Of a stretch of 26,436 nucleotides of DNA, positions 7,961 through 17,194 are shown piece after piece. A model generated the notes under the pieces. That model made no database searches. It worked only from the letters and a program-made list of their open reading frames with translations, and was not told the origin of the DNA. A program made the position numbers and the translations under genes. This DNA comes from Bremia lactucae (Eukaryota > Oomycota > Peronosporomycetes > Peronosporales > Peronosporaceae): assembly GCF_004359215.1 (NCBI RefSeq), contig NC_090624.1:1614955-1641390 (forward strand), in the 5' to 3' direction. Positions within the stretch are counted from its first letter, which is position 1. The number at the start of each line of letters is the position of its first letter.

Positions 7961-8792
7961 GTGGAATATAAACCAAGACGACTTAATGTCGTTGCTGATG
8001 CGTTATCACGCCGACCCGATTTCGAGCCGGCTGCGCACTCTAACAGTGAAATTAATCCCTCTGTTGCAATTATCATTACAAGTGTTCCATCATCAACCTT
8101 GTTTGATGACATAAAGAAAGCCTACGCAGAAGACAAATACCTTCTACGTTTAATAGATCATCTGATGAATCCATCCAATCAATATTTTGAAGATTTACCG
8201 GCTTTATATCGATCGTCATCCGATCGATACATAACACGAAACGGCTTACTGTACTACACAGCCGTTGCCGGCGACAATCCACGTGTCGTCGTCCCGACTC
8301 ACAATGATTTGCGCTTGCGCATCATATATGAGTGTCACGATGCACCAACAAGTGGGCATCGCAGGCGTGAGAAAACTTATCTCACAAAAAAAGTCGCGAC
8401 TTTTACTGGCGCCGCCAGTATCAGCTCGTGCGCAAGTACATTCGTGCTTGCGAGGTATGTCAACGGGGAAGCCTAGCCCTTCATCCCGAGTGCGCAAATA
8501 CATTCGTTCTTGCGGGGCATGACAACGGGTGAAGCCTAGCTCTTCATCCCGTGAATTTCTACCTCTTCCAGCAGAATGTTGGCAGTCCGTATCTATGGAC
8601 TTCGTCTTCAAATTTCCCGAACACGATCACAAAACAAAAATGGGATTCTTGTTTTTGTAGACAATTTGCAAGATGTTACATCTTTTTGCAGTACCAGAGT
8701 CAATCACGGCTCTTGGCTGTGCCCGTGTATTTATCGACACAGTATCCCGACTTCACGTTTTACCCCGTGAACTAGTCTCAGATAGAGATCCA
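7961..8792 (+). pseudogene. Family-A integrase, N-terminal zinc domain and first half of the core
   Basis: A 171-aa frame starts with VEYKPRRLNVVADALSRRPD, the classic RNase H-to-integrase transition, and reaches the zinc-binding domain (YECHDAPTSGHRR, giving the two His). The Cys half is present as two tandem copies of a 62/63-bp unit (8428-8489, 8490-8552). The core domain follows in shifted frames: MDFVF with the first catalytic Asp at 8598-8600, and LVSDRDP with the second catalytic Asp at 8781-8783. It stops abruptly after Asp-Pro at 8792. The third catalytic region is found only at 20910 and beyond. Confidence 0.75.
8428..8552 (+). repeat. Tandem duplication (62 + 63 bp) inside the integrase zinc domain
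   Basis: GTGCGCAAGTACATTCGTGC... at 8428-8489 is repeated as GTGCGCAAATACATTCGTTC... at 8490-8552, both ending TCATCCCG. Each copy encodes the RKYIR-x-C-x-x-C part of the zinc finger. The second Cys of copy 2 is TGA. The 63-bp length is in frame; copy 1 has lost one base. Confidence 0.8.
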
Positions 8793-8950
8793 AGTGTCCA
8801 CTGCTTCAATGACACAGTATTTCGAACTCGGTAACATGTCGATTTCGTGTCGAGTGCCTTTATCCTAGACCACTCGCACGGTACGGATTCAGGGAATGCA
8901 TCCTTGAATTCGATCAAACCCTTATATATTTCTCTTCAAAGACTCCCAGA
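8793..8950 (-). pseudogene. Family-A pol: start of RT (linker end), minus strand
   Basis: Read on the minus strand, shifted frames give EFKDAFPESVPCE, then a degenerate GVRHEIDL-type segment, KYCVI and KQWTL. These are the motifs just upstream of gypsy RT (compare the family-B copy at about 17430-17480, DLVPGTKYCV-RQWPLP). The read stops after KQWTL at about 8793. The next residues of the motif (PREQ-type, here RE-stop-VFEINK) occur on the minus strand at about 20908. Confidence 0.6.
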
Positions 8951-9560
8951 ATTGATACGTAAAACTTTCAACCCGAGTCTTCTCATCGAGGACACTTTCG
9001 CCCATCGATGAGCTGCTGAGAACCTGTTCGTTCTCAGGAAATAATTTTGCCGACCGAATATTGGCCAGGTATTTGTTATCTGTTACAAGTACGTAGAACT
9101 GCTTGACTATAGTCGATAAGCGCCTACACTTAATCCATCGTTTACAAACACATTTTGTCTCAGTTTCCTCTAAGGAACTTTTTTCCAAAGGTACCTGGGA
9201 CCTTTCACCACAGGCTTCTGGGGACTTATTCCACAGCTTCTTGAAGACGTTTTCCCTTAAAGTTTACTCGGGGAGTATCCATCCAACTACGTCTAGCTGT
9301 GATTGCGCTACCACAGCGAGATACTCTACGATCGACTCTCCAGTCAATCTAAGACTTTCGCACTGTCTCTTATAGACAGGCGTTTCAAACTTTCTTGGAT
9401 GTTGCTTTCCACGCAAGCATCCTTGTTTCGTACCACTCAACTTATTCGAGTGGTCGAACTCCGACGCTGCTTGTGCTGGTGCACAGCCGTCAATAAGTGG
9501 TTCCACGTTACAATGGTAGACCTTCTACGCTGCCTGTGTTTGTTCACAGCTGTCGGGATC
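8951..9560 (-). pseudogene. Family-A protease-to-RT linker remnant
   Basis: A region of short minus-strand frames (for example 8922-9188 and 9264-9506) lies between the protease and RT-start motifs. It is Ser/Glu/Ala-rich with no catalytic domain, as expected for the spacer in this element group. A degenerate direct repeat (GACGCTGCTTGTGC / TACGCTGCCTGTG at about 9463 and 9528) shows local duplication. Confidence 0.45.
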
Positions 9561-10095
9561 TAACTTCACAGTGTAATGGGTTGTTTTACTGAGGTCTTGT
9601 GCAGTCGCGTGATCGACCGAACCACGAGTGAGTCCCTCTTAGGACATTCACACGCTTGTGGATGGTCCAAGACGCTCATCAGATTGCTGATGAACGAGAG
9701 GTAGGCATCATCACAGCTTGATGCTGCCAGTATATACACGGCTCGTTTTTTTCTGAGCCACGGCAATCCAAGGATGACATCAAATTTAACATCCAAATCC
9801 AGAACGATGACATCATTGTCGTACTGTATATGGCTTGAGTACCAACTACACGTTTCATAGCTGTAATGGATGCGCCTATTTTCAGACGCACTATCATCCT
9901 CGTTACTGGCATATCGCGCTCAATGAATTTGATTCTAGAATCTTCTAGCGATTGGCGTTAAACGAAATTGCTTGCTCGATGCTCAACAATCGATAAAGGA
10001 CTTTATGGGGAATTTGTTCGCCACTATAACTTTTAAGGTGATGAGGTTCACCTCATCACTCGGGGCCACTACACTCAATGTTTGTGTAAGAGATC
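9561..10095 (-). pseudogene. Family-A aspartic protease (retropepsin) remnant
   Basis: On the minus strand FIDC-stop-ASSKQF at about 9997-9965 aligns with the DSGAS-N active-site loop of gypsy proteases. The catalytic Asp is kept, but Ser is Cys and the Gly codon is TGA (9985-9983). In other frames the conserved C-terminal motif KFDVILGLPWLRK follows (9790-9755). A frameshift separates the halves. Upstream on the same strand there is no recognisable gag or zinc knuckle; the antisense-type frame 10096-11029 abuts it instead. Confidence 0.7.
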
Positions 10096-11029
10096 AACTC
10101 TTGTCAAAAAAGGGCGAAGAAAGGGAATTGACATCCCTTTTTACCCTCTTCGAGTTGTCTACACAACACGGACAAGGATCACCCCACGTGAGGCATGGAA
10201 GCCCAGCCTCACGTGACAACCGATGCAATTCATACTTTGCACCGGTTGGAGTTCGTTTCTCAAATTTAACGCGATTCGCGTTAAGTTTTTTAAGCCAGAC
10301 TTCGCTTCCAATGTCTTTAACATTGCGAATGAACGCGCTCCAGGCTTGCATAAGCTAGACTTTATCTCCCTTATTATTGCCACTAAATCATCGATGCTTA
10401 AGAGAAGCATCGAGAAAGAAATCTTCCTCAGCGCGAAAGTTCTTCGCGCTGGGATCAAGGCCATGCAGCTTTGTCGCAATAAATAATGGATACTTATTGT
10501 GAGGAGTAGTTTCTCCAGACAAGCTATTGATTAGCCGTTCTGGCAAAAGCCACGGCTTCTTTTCAGGGGAGAGATGCGACATTTTATTGTTTTCACTCCC
10601 CTGAGTGGTACCCACTGAAGCAGGGGTACCACAAGAACTTTTATTACGATAGCGTAAGCCATCGTCGTCACCTTGCAAAGAAACACGTGCAGGTGACCGT
10701 ATGGGAGATCGAACGGGCGATGAGGGATCATCCTCACCGTCGGATCCAAATAGACTATTTACTCGTCTATCAGAATGAGCCCTCTCATTCGAAGGCTCAT
10801 AGTCAGCCGCCTGACGTATATCAGGCGACTATTCCATTCTCCCCGAGTCGGCCATTCGTCCGACTCGCATTCGTAATCGACCTCCAAAGAGGGAGCGTAT
10901 TCACGTGGTGGAAGATATTACGGCAGACGTTCTATCTGCCGCAAGAGATAACACTGCGTCACCCGCGGCTGCACGAACCGCAGCCGAAGGCGCAGCACTA
11001 TCGTCACCCCGCATGAGTTGATTCTTCAT
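10096..11029 (-). pseudogene. Antisense (or gag-position) frame aORF-A, copy 1
   Basis: From ATG at 11029 a broken minus-strand frame reads through an Ala-rich start (SAAPSAAVRAAAGDAVLSLA), an acidic Ser/Pro-rich segment (GSDGEDDPSSPVRSPIRSP), and a helical segment (LFIATKLHGLDPSAKNFRAE; LMQAWSAFIRNVKDIG). It ends in a basic stretch near 10100. Copy 2 (22216-23257) conserves the same protein segments although both have different frameshifts, so it was once coding. The function is unknown and the sequence resembles no gag known to me, including the family-B gag in this window. It lies opposite in strand to the adjacent polypurine tract and LTR. If the LTR polarity were reversed it could be the family-A gag, because it precedes protease on the same strand here. 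I favour the antisense reading at about 60:40. Confidence 0.5.
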
Positions 11030-11149
11030 GCGATGGAAATTTAAAATGATGGTTCTGACCAATCAACATCGTTTTAAAAATTAAGTGGTCACATAGCGAC
11101 CACTCCATCCAATGACATTCAGAGTGATTGTCGTTTAAGGGAGGGGTGA
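11030..11149 (+). promoter_or_regulatory. Family-A 3' untranslated region with polypurine tract
   Basis: This non-coding interval ends in TTTAAGGGAGGGGTGA (purine tract 11137-11149) directly before an LTR starting TGTAACG. This is the usual position of the plus-strand priming site. The same arrangement recurs at 12238-12333 and 23258-23375. It is the main argument that these LTRs run on the plus strand. Confidence 0.6.
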
Positions 11150-11293
11150 TGTAACGGGGTGTATCGTTACATGAAATTAACACTTAAAGGTTGTTAATTA
11201 ATATATTATCTAAAAGGTAGATAATATTTGGAGGATATTACTTTATATAGTAATATTCAGAATTCTTATCCATAAATAGGTATAGACCATTAT
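11150..11293 (+). mobile_element. Family-A LTR, 5' 144 bp, cut by gap
   Basis: The sequence is TGTAACGGGG...CGTTACATG...AACACTTAAAGG and the following 100 bp, identical to 12334-12477. It ends at the N gap after GACCATTAT. Confidence 0.75.
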
Positions 11294-12237
11294 NNNNNNN
11301 NNNNNNNNNNNNNNNNNNNNNNNNNNNNNNNNNNNNNNNNNNNNNNNNNNNNNNNNNNNNNNNNNNNNNNNNNNNNNNNNNNNNNNNNNNNNNNNNNNNN
11401 NNNNNNNNNNNNNNNNNNNNNNNNNNNNNNNNNNNNNNNNNNNNNNNNNNNNNNNNNNNNNNNNNNNNNNNNNNNNNNNNNNNNNNNNNNNNNNNNNNNN
11501 NNNNNNNNNNNNNNNNNNNNNNNNNNNNNNNNNNNNNNNNNNNNNNNNNNNNNNNNNNNNNNNNNNNNNNNNNNNNNNNNNNNNNNNNNNNNNNNNNNNN
11601 NNNNNNNNNNNNNNNNNNNNNNNNNNNNNNNNNNNNNNNNNNNNNNNNNNNNNNNNNNNNNNNNNNNNNNNNNNNNNNNNNNNNNNNNNNNNNNNNNNNN
11701 NNNNNNNNNNNNNNNNNNNNNNNNNNNNNNNNNNNNNNNNNNNNNNNNNNNNNNNNNNNNNNNNNNNNNNNNNNNNNNNNNNNNNNNNNNNNNNNNNNNN
11801 NNNNNNNNNNNNNNNNNNNNNNNNNNNNNNNNNNNNNNNNNNNNNNNNNNNNNNNNNNNNNNNNNNNNNNNNNNNNNNNNNNNNNNNNNNNNNNNNNNNN
11901 NNNNNNNNNNNNNNNNNNNNNNNNNNNNNNNNNNNNNNNNNNNNNNNNNNNNNNNNNNNNNNNNNNNNNNNNNNNNNNNNNNNNNNNNNNNNNNNNNNNN
12001 NNNNNNNNNNNNNNNNNNNNNNNNNNNNNNNNNNNNNNNNNNNNNNNNNNNNNNNNNNNNNNNNNNNNNNNNNNNNNNNNNNNNNNNNNNNNNNNNNNNN
12101 NNNNNNNNNNNNNNNNNNNNNNNNNNNNNNNNNNNNNNNNNNNNNNNNNNNNNNNNNNNNNNNNNNNNNNNNNNNNNNNNNNNNNNNNNNNNNNNNNNNN
12201 NNNNNNNNNNNNNNNNNNNNNNNNNNNNNNNNNNNNN
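11294..12237. other. Assembly gap, 944 N
   Basis: This is a sized gap. The 240 bp on its left (11054-11293) recur on its right (12238-12477) with one clear difference in the 3' untranslated part (CATTC against CAGTC). The gap may therefore bridge two ends of the same sequence, or hide a tandem LTR arrangement. Long open frames drawn across the Ns are meaningless. Confidence 0.9.
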
Positions 12238-12333
12238 TCTGACCAATCAACATCGTTTTAAAAATTAAGTGGTCACATAGCGACCACTCCATCCAATGAC
12301 AGTCAGAGTGATTGTCGTTTAAGGGAGGGGTGA
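12238..12333 (+). promoter_or_regulatory. Second copy of family-A 3' untranslated region and polypurine tract
   Basis: This is a near-identical repeat of 11054-11149, with the purine tract at 12321-12333 directly before TGTAACG at 12334. Confidence 0.6.
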
Positions 12334-12753
12334 TGTAACGGGGTGTATCGTTACATGAAATTAACACTTAAAGGTTGTTAATTAATATATTATCTAAAAG
12401 GTAGATAATATTTGGAGGATATTACTTTATATAGTAATATTCAGAATTCTTATCCATAAATAGGTATAGACCATTATATCTATTTATTCCGCAGACTAAT
12501 CAGCTGTAGAGGTAATCAAAGAGAGAGTTACAGATAAGATAAAGATAATCATTCAATTACATGTTTAGTATTAGATTATATTCAAGTTAGCATTTACAAG
12601 ATAGAAAGAGAGACACTTAATTTATATTAATACAGTTTTCATTTTACCCTCTTTAAGCTAGTTACCTTAAAGAGAAGTCTTCCTCTGCACGTACTAGTGT
12701 ACGTGAAATAACGTGAGGCACCACTCGCAACTGAAGCAGTGCGAAGTGGACTT
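12334..12753 (+). mobile_element. Family-A LTR, lacking the last ~36-40 bp
   Basis: The sequence matches the complete LTR at 13551-14008 (opposite strand) from TGTAACG through the AAGTCTTCCTCTG motif and the first 3' stem-loop (about 12720-12750). It diverges after GTGGACTT at 12753. The missing tail should hold the second stem-loop and the terminal CGTTACA. Confidence 0.75.
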
Positions 12754-13179
12754 CGCGTCATTACCTTTTGCGTAAGATATAGCGCATGAAGAGCGTCGCG
12801 AGCAGCGATCTTCTCCGACGTCCTCGCCGGGTCTCCGGAGATCCAGATGGCCAAGCTATGACCCGCTATGAATCCATAGTCACTATGAACTTTAGCTTTC
12901 GATATCTCGGCAGCTCGACGACGAGCTTGTTCCTCTATGATGATTGTTTGCTCTTGCTCTTCGTCGAGCGGATTAGCAATAATGGTGGACTCAGATTTCT
13001 GTGTTCTGCTCAATGTAGTTAAGACATCAGCGGCACCATGTTTTGGGAACGGATTCGGGGCCCGCCGACGTTCATCCGGAGGAGAAGGTGTGTAAGAATG
13101 ACGCTCTTTCTCCTCATCCTCTGATGGAGAGTGACTTTAGGAAGGTGCTAAGAATTTGTGACTCACGCTTGATTGTCAT
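12754..13179 (-). pseudogene. Antisense frame aORF-B upstream of a family-B LTR
   Basis: The minus-strand frame starts at ATG 13179 (MTIKRESQILSTFLKSLS), with one frameshift near 13120. It then reads an acidic/Pro-rich stretch (SPSEDEEKERHSYTPSPPDE), a Glu/Arg-rich helix (LDEEQEQTIIIEEQARRRAA), and YGFIAGHSLAIWISGD...EKIAARDALHALYLTQ before running into the LTR at 12753. It sits 111 bp from the start of the plus-strand family-B LTR at 13291, which has a polypurine tract. Family-B gag is a different, recognisable protein (19264-19971), so this is not gag. No known family is recognised. It is placed like the family-A antisense frames but shows no obvious sequence similarity to them. Confidence 0.45.
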
Positions 13180-13279
13180 TAAACAAGGGAAAGAAAAACA
13201 CAACCGAACGGTTACCTGTTTAATTTCCAACCTTAAAGAAGAAATGAAGCTAATGTTGTCATTCGGTGTAATCAGTCTG

Positions 13280-13290
13280 ATGGGGGAGGG
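13280..13290 (+). promoter_or_regulatory. Polypurine tract of a family-B element
   Basis: GATGGGGGAGGG directly precedes TGTAATGGGG, the family-B LTR start. It marks the LTR as the 3' LTR of a plus-strand element. Confidence 0.6.
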
Positions 13291-13550
13291 TGTAATGGGG
13301 CACACATCGGTTGGAGAATCGTTGTTCTGGTACATTTACTTTATAAGTGAAATACCCTTTTATCCTATTCTAAATAGTTAATTACTTAAATCCCATTTAT
13401 CGTGGGTAACAAATGTGGTCATCGCCAGATAAAAATCTGGCGTCGAAATCTATTTTTAAATTAGCTAGGGTAAGGTTTTATAATTAAATAATTAGAAAAA
13501 GTGCAGTTCCTCTTTTAATATTTAAGCGTTAAGTGCCTTCCTAGGCTTCC
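13291..13550 (+). mobile_element. Family-B LTR, 5' 260 bp, truncated by an LTR of family A
   Basis: The sequence TGTAATGGGGCACACATCGG... matches the reverse complement of 20493-20235 through CAGTTCC, TTTTAATATTTAAGCG and GTGCCTTCCTA. It breaks at 13550 where the family-A LTR begins. The remaining ~210 bp of the LTR are absent here. Confidence 0.75.
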
Positions 13551-14008
13551 TGTAACGGGGCACTATGACTTGTACTGCTTCAGTACAAGTCCACTTCGCA
13601 CTGCTTCAGTTGCGAGTGGTGCCCCACGTTATTTTACGTACACTAGTACATGCAGAGGAAGACTTCTCTTTGGTTCAACAACTACCTTAAAGAGGGTTAA
13701 ATGAAAACTGTATCAATATAATTAAGTGTATCTTTTTCTATCTTTGTAAATGCTAACTAAATTATAATCTAATACTAAACATGTAATTGAATTCTTATCT
13801 CTATCTTATCTGTAACTCTCTCTTTGATTACTCTACAGCTGATTAGTCTGCGGAATAAATAGATATAATGGTCTATACCTATTCATGGATAAGAATTCTG
13901 AATATTAATATATAAAGTAATATCCTCCAAATATTATCTACCTTTTAGATACTATATTAATATACAACCTTTAAGTGTTAATTTCATGTAACGATACACC
14001 TCGTTACA
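13551..14008 (-). mobile_element. Complete family-A LTR, 458 bp
   Basis: Both ends are present: TGTAACG at one end and CGTTACA at the other. By comparison with copies that follow a polypurine tract it runs on the minus strand (5' end at 14008). The 3' part holds two stem-loops: arms ACTTGTACTG/CAGTACAAGT around CTT (13568-13590) and CCACTTCGCACTG with a near-perfect partner (13591-13619). No target-site duplication is visible (left flank GGCTTCC, right flank TTAACGTG) and no primer-binding site follows, so it looks like a solo LTR or a rearrangement boundary. Confidence 0.75.
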
Positions 14009-14019
14009 TTAACGTGATC

Positions 14020-15110
14020 AAGCCTATTCTTCAGAACAATATGGTGGGATGAATACAATGTACGGTGCACTGGACTTAGTCGATGGCTACTACCAGCTGC
14101 TCATGCAAGATAGCGATATCCCGCTTACAGCGGTAAGCACCCCAAGCGGTATGCTGTATGAGTGGTTGATTATGCCACAGGGCTTTCCAACGCCCCGGCA
14201 ACATTTAACTGTCTAGTGGCGCAACTGTTCCACCCTCATCGAGGTTATGCACAGACTTATTTCGATGACATTTTTGTCCATATTCGTGCGGAGTAGGGTG
14301 GGTCGGATATAGAAAACCATTTAGACCATTTGCGAGCAGTGCTCGAGTGTATGCGCACAAATAAATTGTATGCCAATGCATCTATATGCACTTTGGCACA
14401 TACGAAATTCCTTTTTAGGATGCTTCGTTGGAAAGCGAGGCCTTAGAGCGGATCTCGCTAAGGTAAAAACCATAGTAGATTGGCCGGTTCCCAAAAACCA
14501 AAAGGATTTGCGTAAGTCGTTGGGTCTCGCCAATTATTTACACAAATTTAGCGAAATTTACGCTAATATGGCTAGGCTATTATCTAATCTCCTTAAAAAG
14601 GATACATAATGGTGAGAATGGTGCTGAACTAGCACCGAGCATAATGCTTTTCAAGCAGTTAAGGATAGTCTTATCCACGCCCCGATCCTGGCACTGCCAG
14701 ATCCAAGTTGGCCTTTCAGTGTCGTCTGTGACGCATCGGATTTTGCCATTGCAGTGCTCTGTTACAAACAGATGTTGATGGGTGTGAACGTGCTATTGCG
14801 TTCGAGTCTAGACAGCTTGAAGATGCGGAAAAGAACTACCCCGTTCATGACAAAGAGTTACTTGCTATGAAGTATGCTCTCGTCAAATCCAGAGTTCATC
14901 TGCTCGGCTCTAAGCCGTTTGTGATATATACTGATCAAGCGTCCTTACGCACGGCGACTAAGTCGCCCCATCTCTCACAGAGAATGGCCGATGGCTATCC
15001 TCTCTTTTCGCGGAATTTAACTTCGAGGTGAAGTATAAGCCTGGCAAGCAGAATGCTTTGGCCGATGCGTTATCATGCAGGCCGGATTATAAGTTCTTTC
15101 ATTTAACGAC
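14020..15110 (+). pseudogene. Family-B gypsy pol: RT (from the palm) and RNase H
   Basis: The RT begins abruptly at LQNNMV (about 14024), next to LTR sequence. It continues ALDLVDGYYQLLMQDSDIP, TAVSTPSGMLYEWLIMPQG, an intact YFDD box at 14258-14269 in a shifted frame, and GLRADLAKVKTIVDWPVP...LRKSLGLANYLHKF (14430-14550). RNase H follows with VCDASDFAIAV (about 14725), HDKELLAMKYALVKSRVHLLGSKPF, YTDQASLRTA and a decayed ADALS. Several frameshifts and a TAA at 14607 break it. The missing N-terminal RT half (ending PIP-K-R) is found on the minus strand, ending at about 17195. Confidence 0.8.
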
Positions 15111-16230
15111 TTTCATGTCGCCTATCCTGAATTAATCCGTTCGGCTTACGCCAACGATGAACTCTCAAGTACTCTGATTCAGGTATTAAATTGCCGGCAC
15201 GTTTGCGTGCGAGGTTACATCGATTTTCTATCGATGACGACCTGTTGCTTTATTGCACGGACACTTCGGACCCTCCGCGTGTAGTTGCTCCTCATGATGA
15301 GGATTTGAAGTACCGAATCCTCTATGAGGCACACGATACTGTCCTTGGTGGTCATCTTGGTTGAGAAAATACCTACGGCTCTGCGAGCCGGCTTTATTGG
15401 TGGCCCAAACTTTATAAATGGGTCAGCACATATGTTCGCACATGCGAAACTTGCCAACGGGTTAAATTCTCGGCGCATGCTGCTGCGCCACTGGCGAGCC
15501 TTCCCGTACCATAGGTTGTTGGGAGATTTTGTTTTCGGTCTACCGAAAGATTCAGTCGGTAACTCCGGCATAGTTGTCTTTGTTGACCGATTGAGCCAAA
15601 TGGCTCACTTAGCGCCCGTGTTGGATTCCTTCGATGGTGAAGGTACAACAAGGCTTCTTATTGATCGCGTGTTTCGACAACACGGTGGGCCAGTGGCAAT
15701 TGTTTCTGATCAGGACCCCCGTTTTACGGGTCTGGAAATCAATTTTCCGAGTGCTTGGACCAGATTGGATATGTCCACTGCGGACCATCCGCAGACCGAT
15801 GGTCAAACTGAACGTGTCCATCGCGTCATTGAAGACGTTTTACGCAGTGTGTGTGCTCATAAACCAAAGCGCTGGAGATCAATGCTCCCAGTGGTGGAGT
15901 TTGCGTTAAATAACGCTGTACATGCCTATACACGCCTATACAGGCTATACTCCGTTCAATGTCAACGGTCTCATCCACCCACGCGTACCATTAACGATAC
16001 CACTGCGTGGTTCAGGGCTTGGTGGGGGAGAATTAGCCGATAGGCTTGCTGATATCAGCCCTGTCACCGATCGGAAACAAGTAAGCGAGTTTTTCGCGAC
16101 CCGATTTAGTGTCTTAAGACACGTAAGGGATACGATGGCTGATAGCCAAGACAAACTAAAAGAACAAGCAGATGCGAAAGCCAGAAGTGTATTTATTCTT
16201 ATATGGTCGGAGACCGAGTCTTACTAAACG
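15111..16230 (+). pseudogene. Family-B integrase with intact DDE residues
   Basis: The zinc domain reads YEAHDTVLGGHLG with the second half YWWPKLYKWVSTYVRTCETC in another frame (about 15321-15457), so both His and both Cys survive. A 239-aa frame (15324-16043) then covers the catalytic core. It has Asp in LGDFVFGLP (15525-15527), Asp in VSDQDPRF (15708-15710) and Glu in DGQTERV (15810-15812). The last two are 34 codons apart, close to the usual D35E spacing, with a few residues missing around RFTGLEINF. The following 101-aa frame (15922-16227) continues the core's tail. It is the best-preserved integrase here, but stops and frame changes at both ends make it non-functional. Confidence 0.8.
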
Positions 16231-16277
16231 CTAAAAATCTACCTACCAACTAGGTTTCCGCGGTCTTCAAGACCAAA

Positions 16278-16480
16278 TTGCGCCCGCGCTTTATTGGACC
16301 ATTTACGGTCGTGGCCAAGAAGGGCCTAGCTTATACTCTAAACCTTCCTAGCAAGCTGCGCACACACCCAGTGTTTTACGTTGGCTTGCTAATGCCCTAC
16401 CGGATCCCCTCCCACGAAGGCGCTTGCGCCGAGACAGGCGGTCGTGCCACAGATTGCTGCATCCTTACCAGGATATCCAA
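16278..16480 (+). pseudogene. Family-B integrase C-terminal GPF/Y module
   Basis: RPRFIGPFTVVAKKGLAYTL, then LRTHPVFYVGLL, is the GPF/Y module found at the integrase C-terminus of chromoviruses. A Pro/Ser-rich linker to the chromodomain follows, partly in the frame 16444-16686. Confidence 0.75.
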
Positions 16481-16659
16481 CTGGCCCTCTAAACGAGGCT
16501 GCTGAGGCTTCAGCGTTGAAAGACGGTCCCGAACCTCCTCAAAAGAGCTCTCAACCCGAGCAAGGACCTCACATAGAAGTTATACCTCGTGCCTTAGAGC
16601 ATCAAATGCTTCCGCCGAAATTTTGGCCCCCTCCCGCGCTGCTCGATGCGCGGGGGAAC

Positions 16660-16830
16660 CTTCAGTTTCATGTGGAGAAACTTTAAAGCGTCGTCGTCGT
16701 AACGGTCAATACCAATATCTGGTGAAGTGGCTAGGGTACCCCTCTTCTGAAAACTCTTGGGAGTTCGAGGTACCTCTTCGGCAAGATTGCCCGTACACCG
16801 TTGACTTTTTGAGCGCCAAACTCAGGGTCA
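16660..16830 (+). pseudogene. Family-B chromodomain
   Basis: FHVEKL, a one-base shift, then RRRRNGQYQYLVKWLGYP and SSENSWE give the chromodomain signature (aromatic, QYLVKW-GYP, sEN-WE) at the end of pol. Chromodomains at this place usually steer integration to particular chromatin. It is broken by a frameshift near 16685. Confidence 0.8.
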
Positions 16831-17194
16831 ACTCGCGTCAAACGACGATTCCCACAACTAGACGTGGGATTAAATGGATCTATAGCCTTAAGGCGGCTTC
16901 GATCTATGGTTGTACGGTCAACCGAAGCACTAAAAAATCGGCTAGGCCTTTCTTCGTTTTGTGGCATAAATGCTGAACGTAAATGGCTTTGGCCTTAAGC
17001 TTAGCAAAACAGAAGCGAAGCTTCCGTTTTAAACGAACATCACCTCTATCCGCAGAATCTCTGATATCCAAATATCACGAAGGTGGCAGGCCCGGTAGAC
17101 CCAGTTCTCAAATGAGACTTTGCTTTCACTCATTGTTTCGTTTGTAAGCAAAACGATCGAAATTTCCCTCATGGAGGTCACCGAAGCCCCACGT
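16831..17194 (+). other. Family-B sequence downstream of the chromodomain
   Basis: The plus strand has a short C-terminal extension ending at TGA 16974-16976, then non-coding sequence up to the strand switch at about 17195. The minus strand has a partly open, Lys/Arg-rich stretch (DVRLKRKLRFCFAKLKAKAI, about 17040-16980) that might be the far end of an antisense frame, but stops interrupt it. No polypurine tract or LTR follows. Confidence 0.35.

Noticed and set aside
11243..12367. Long minus-strand open frames of 374 and 318 aa
   Set aside because: Almost entirely N; they exist only because Ns contain no stops.
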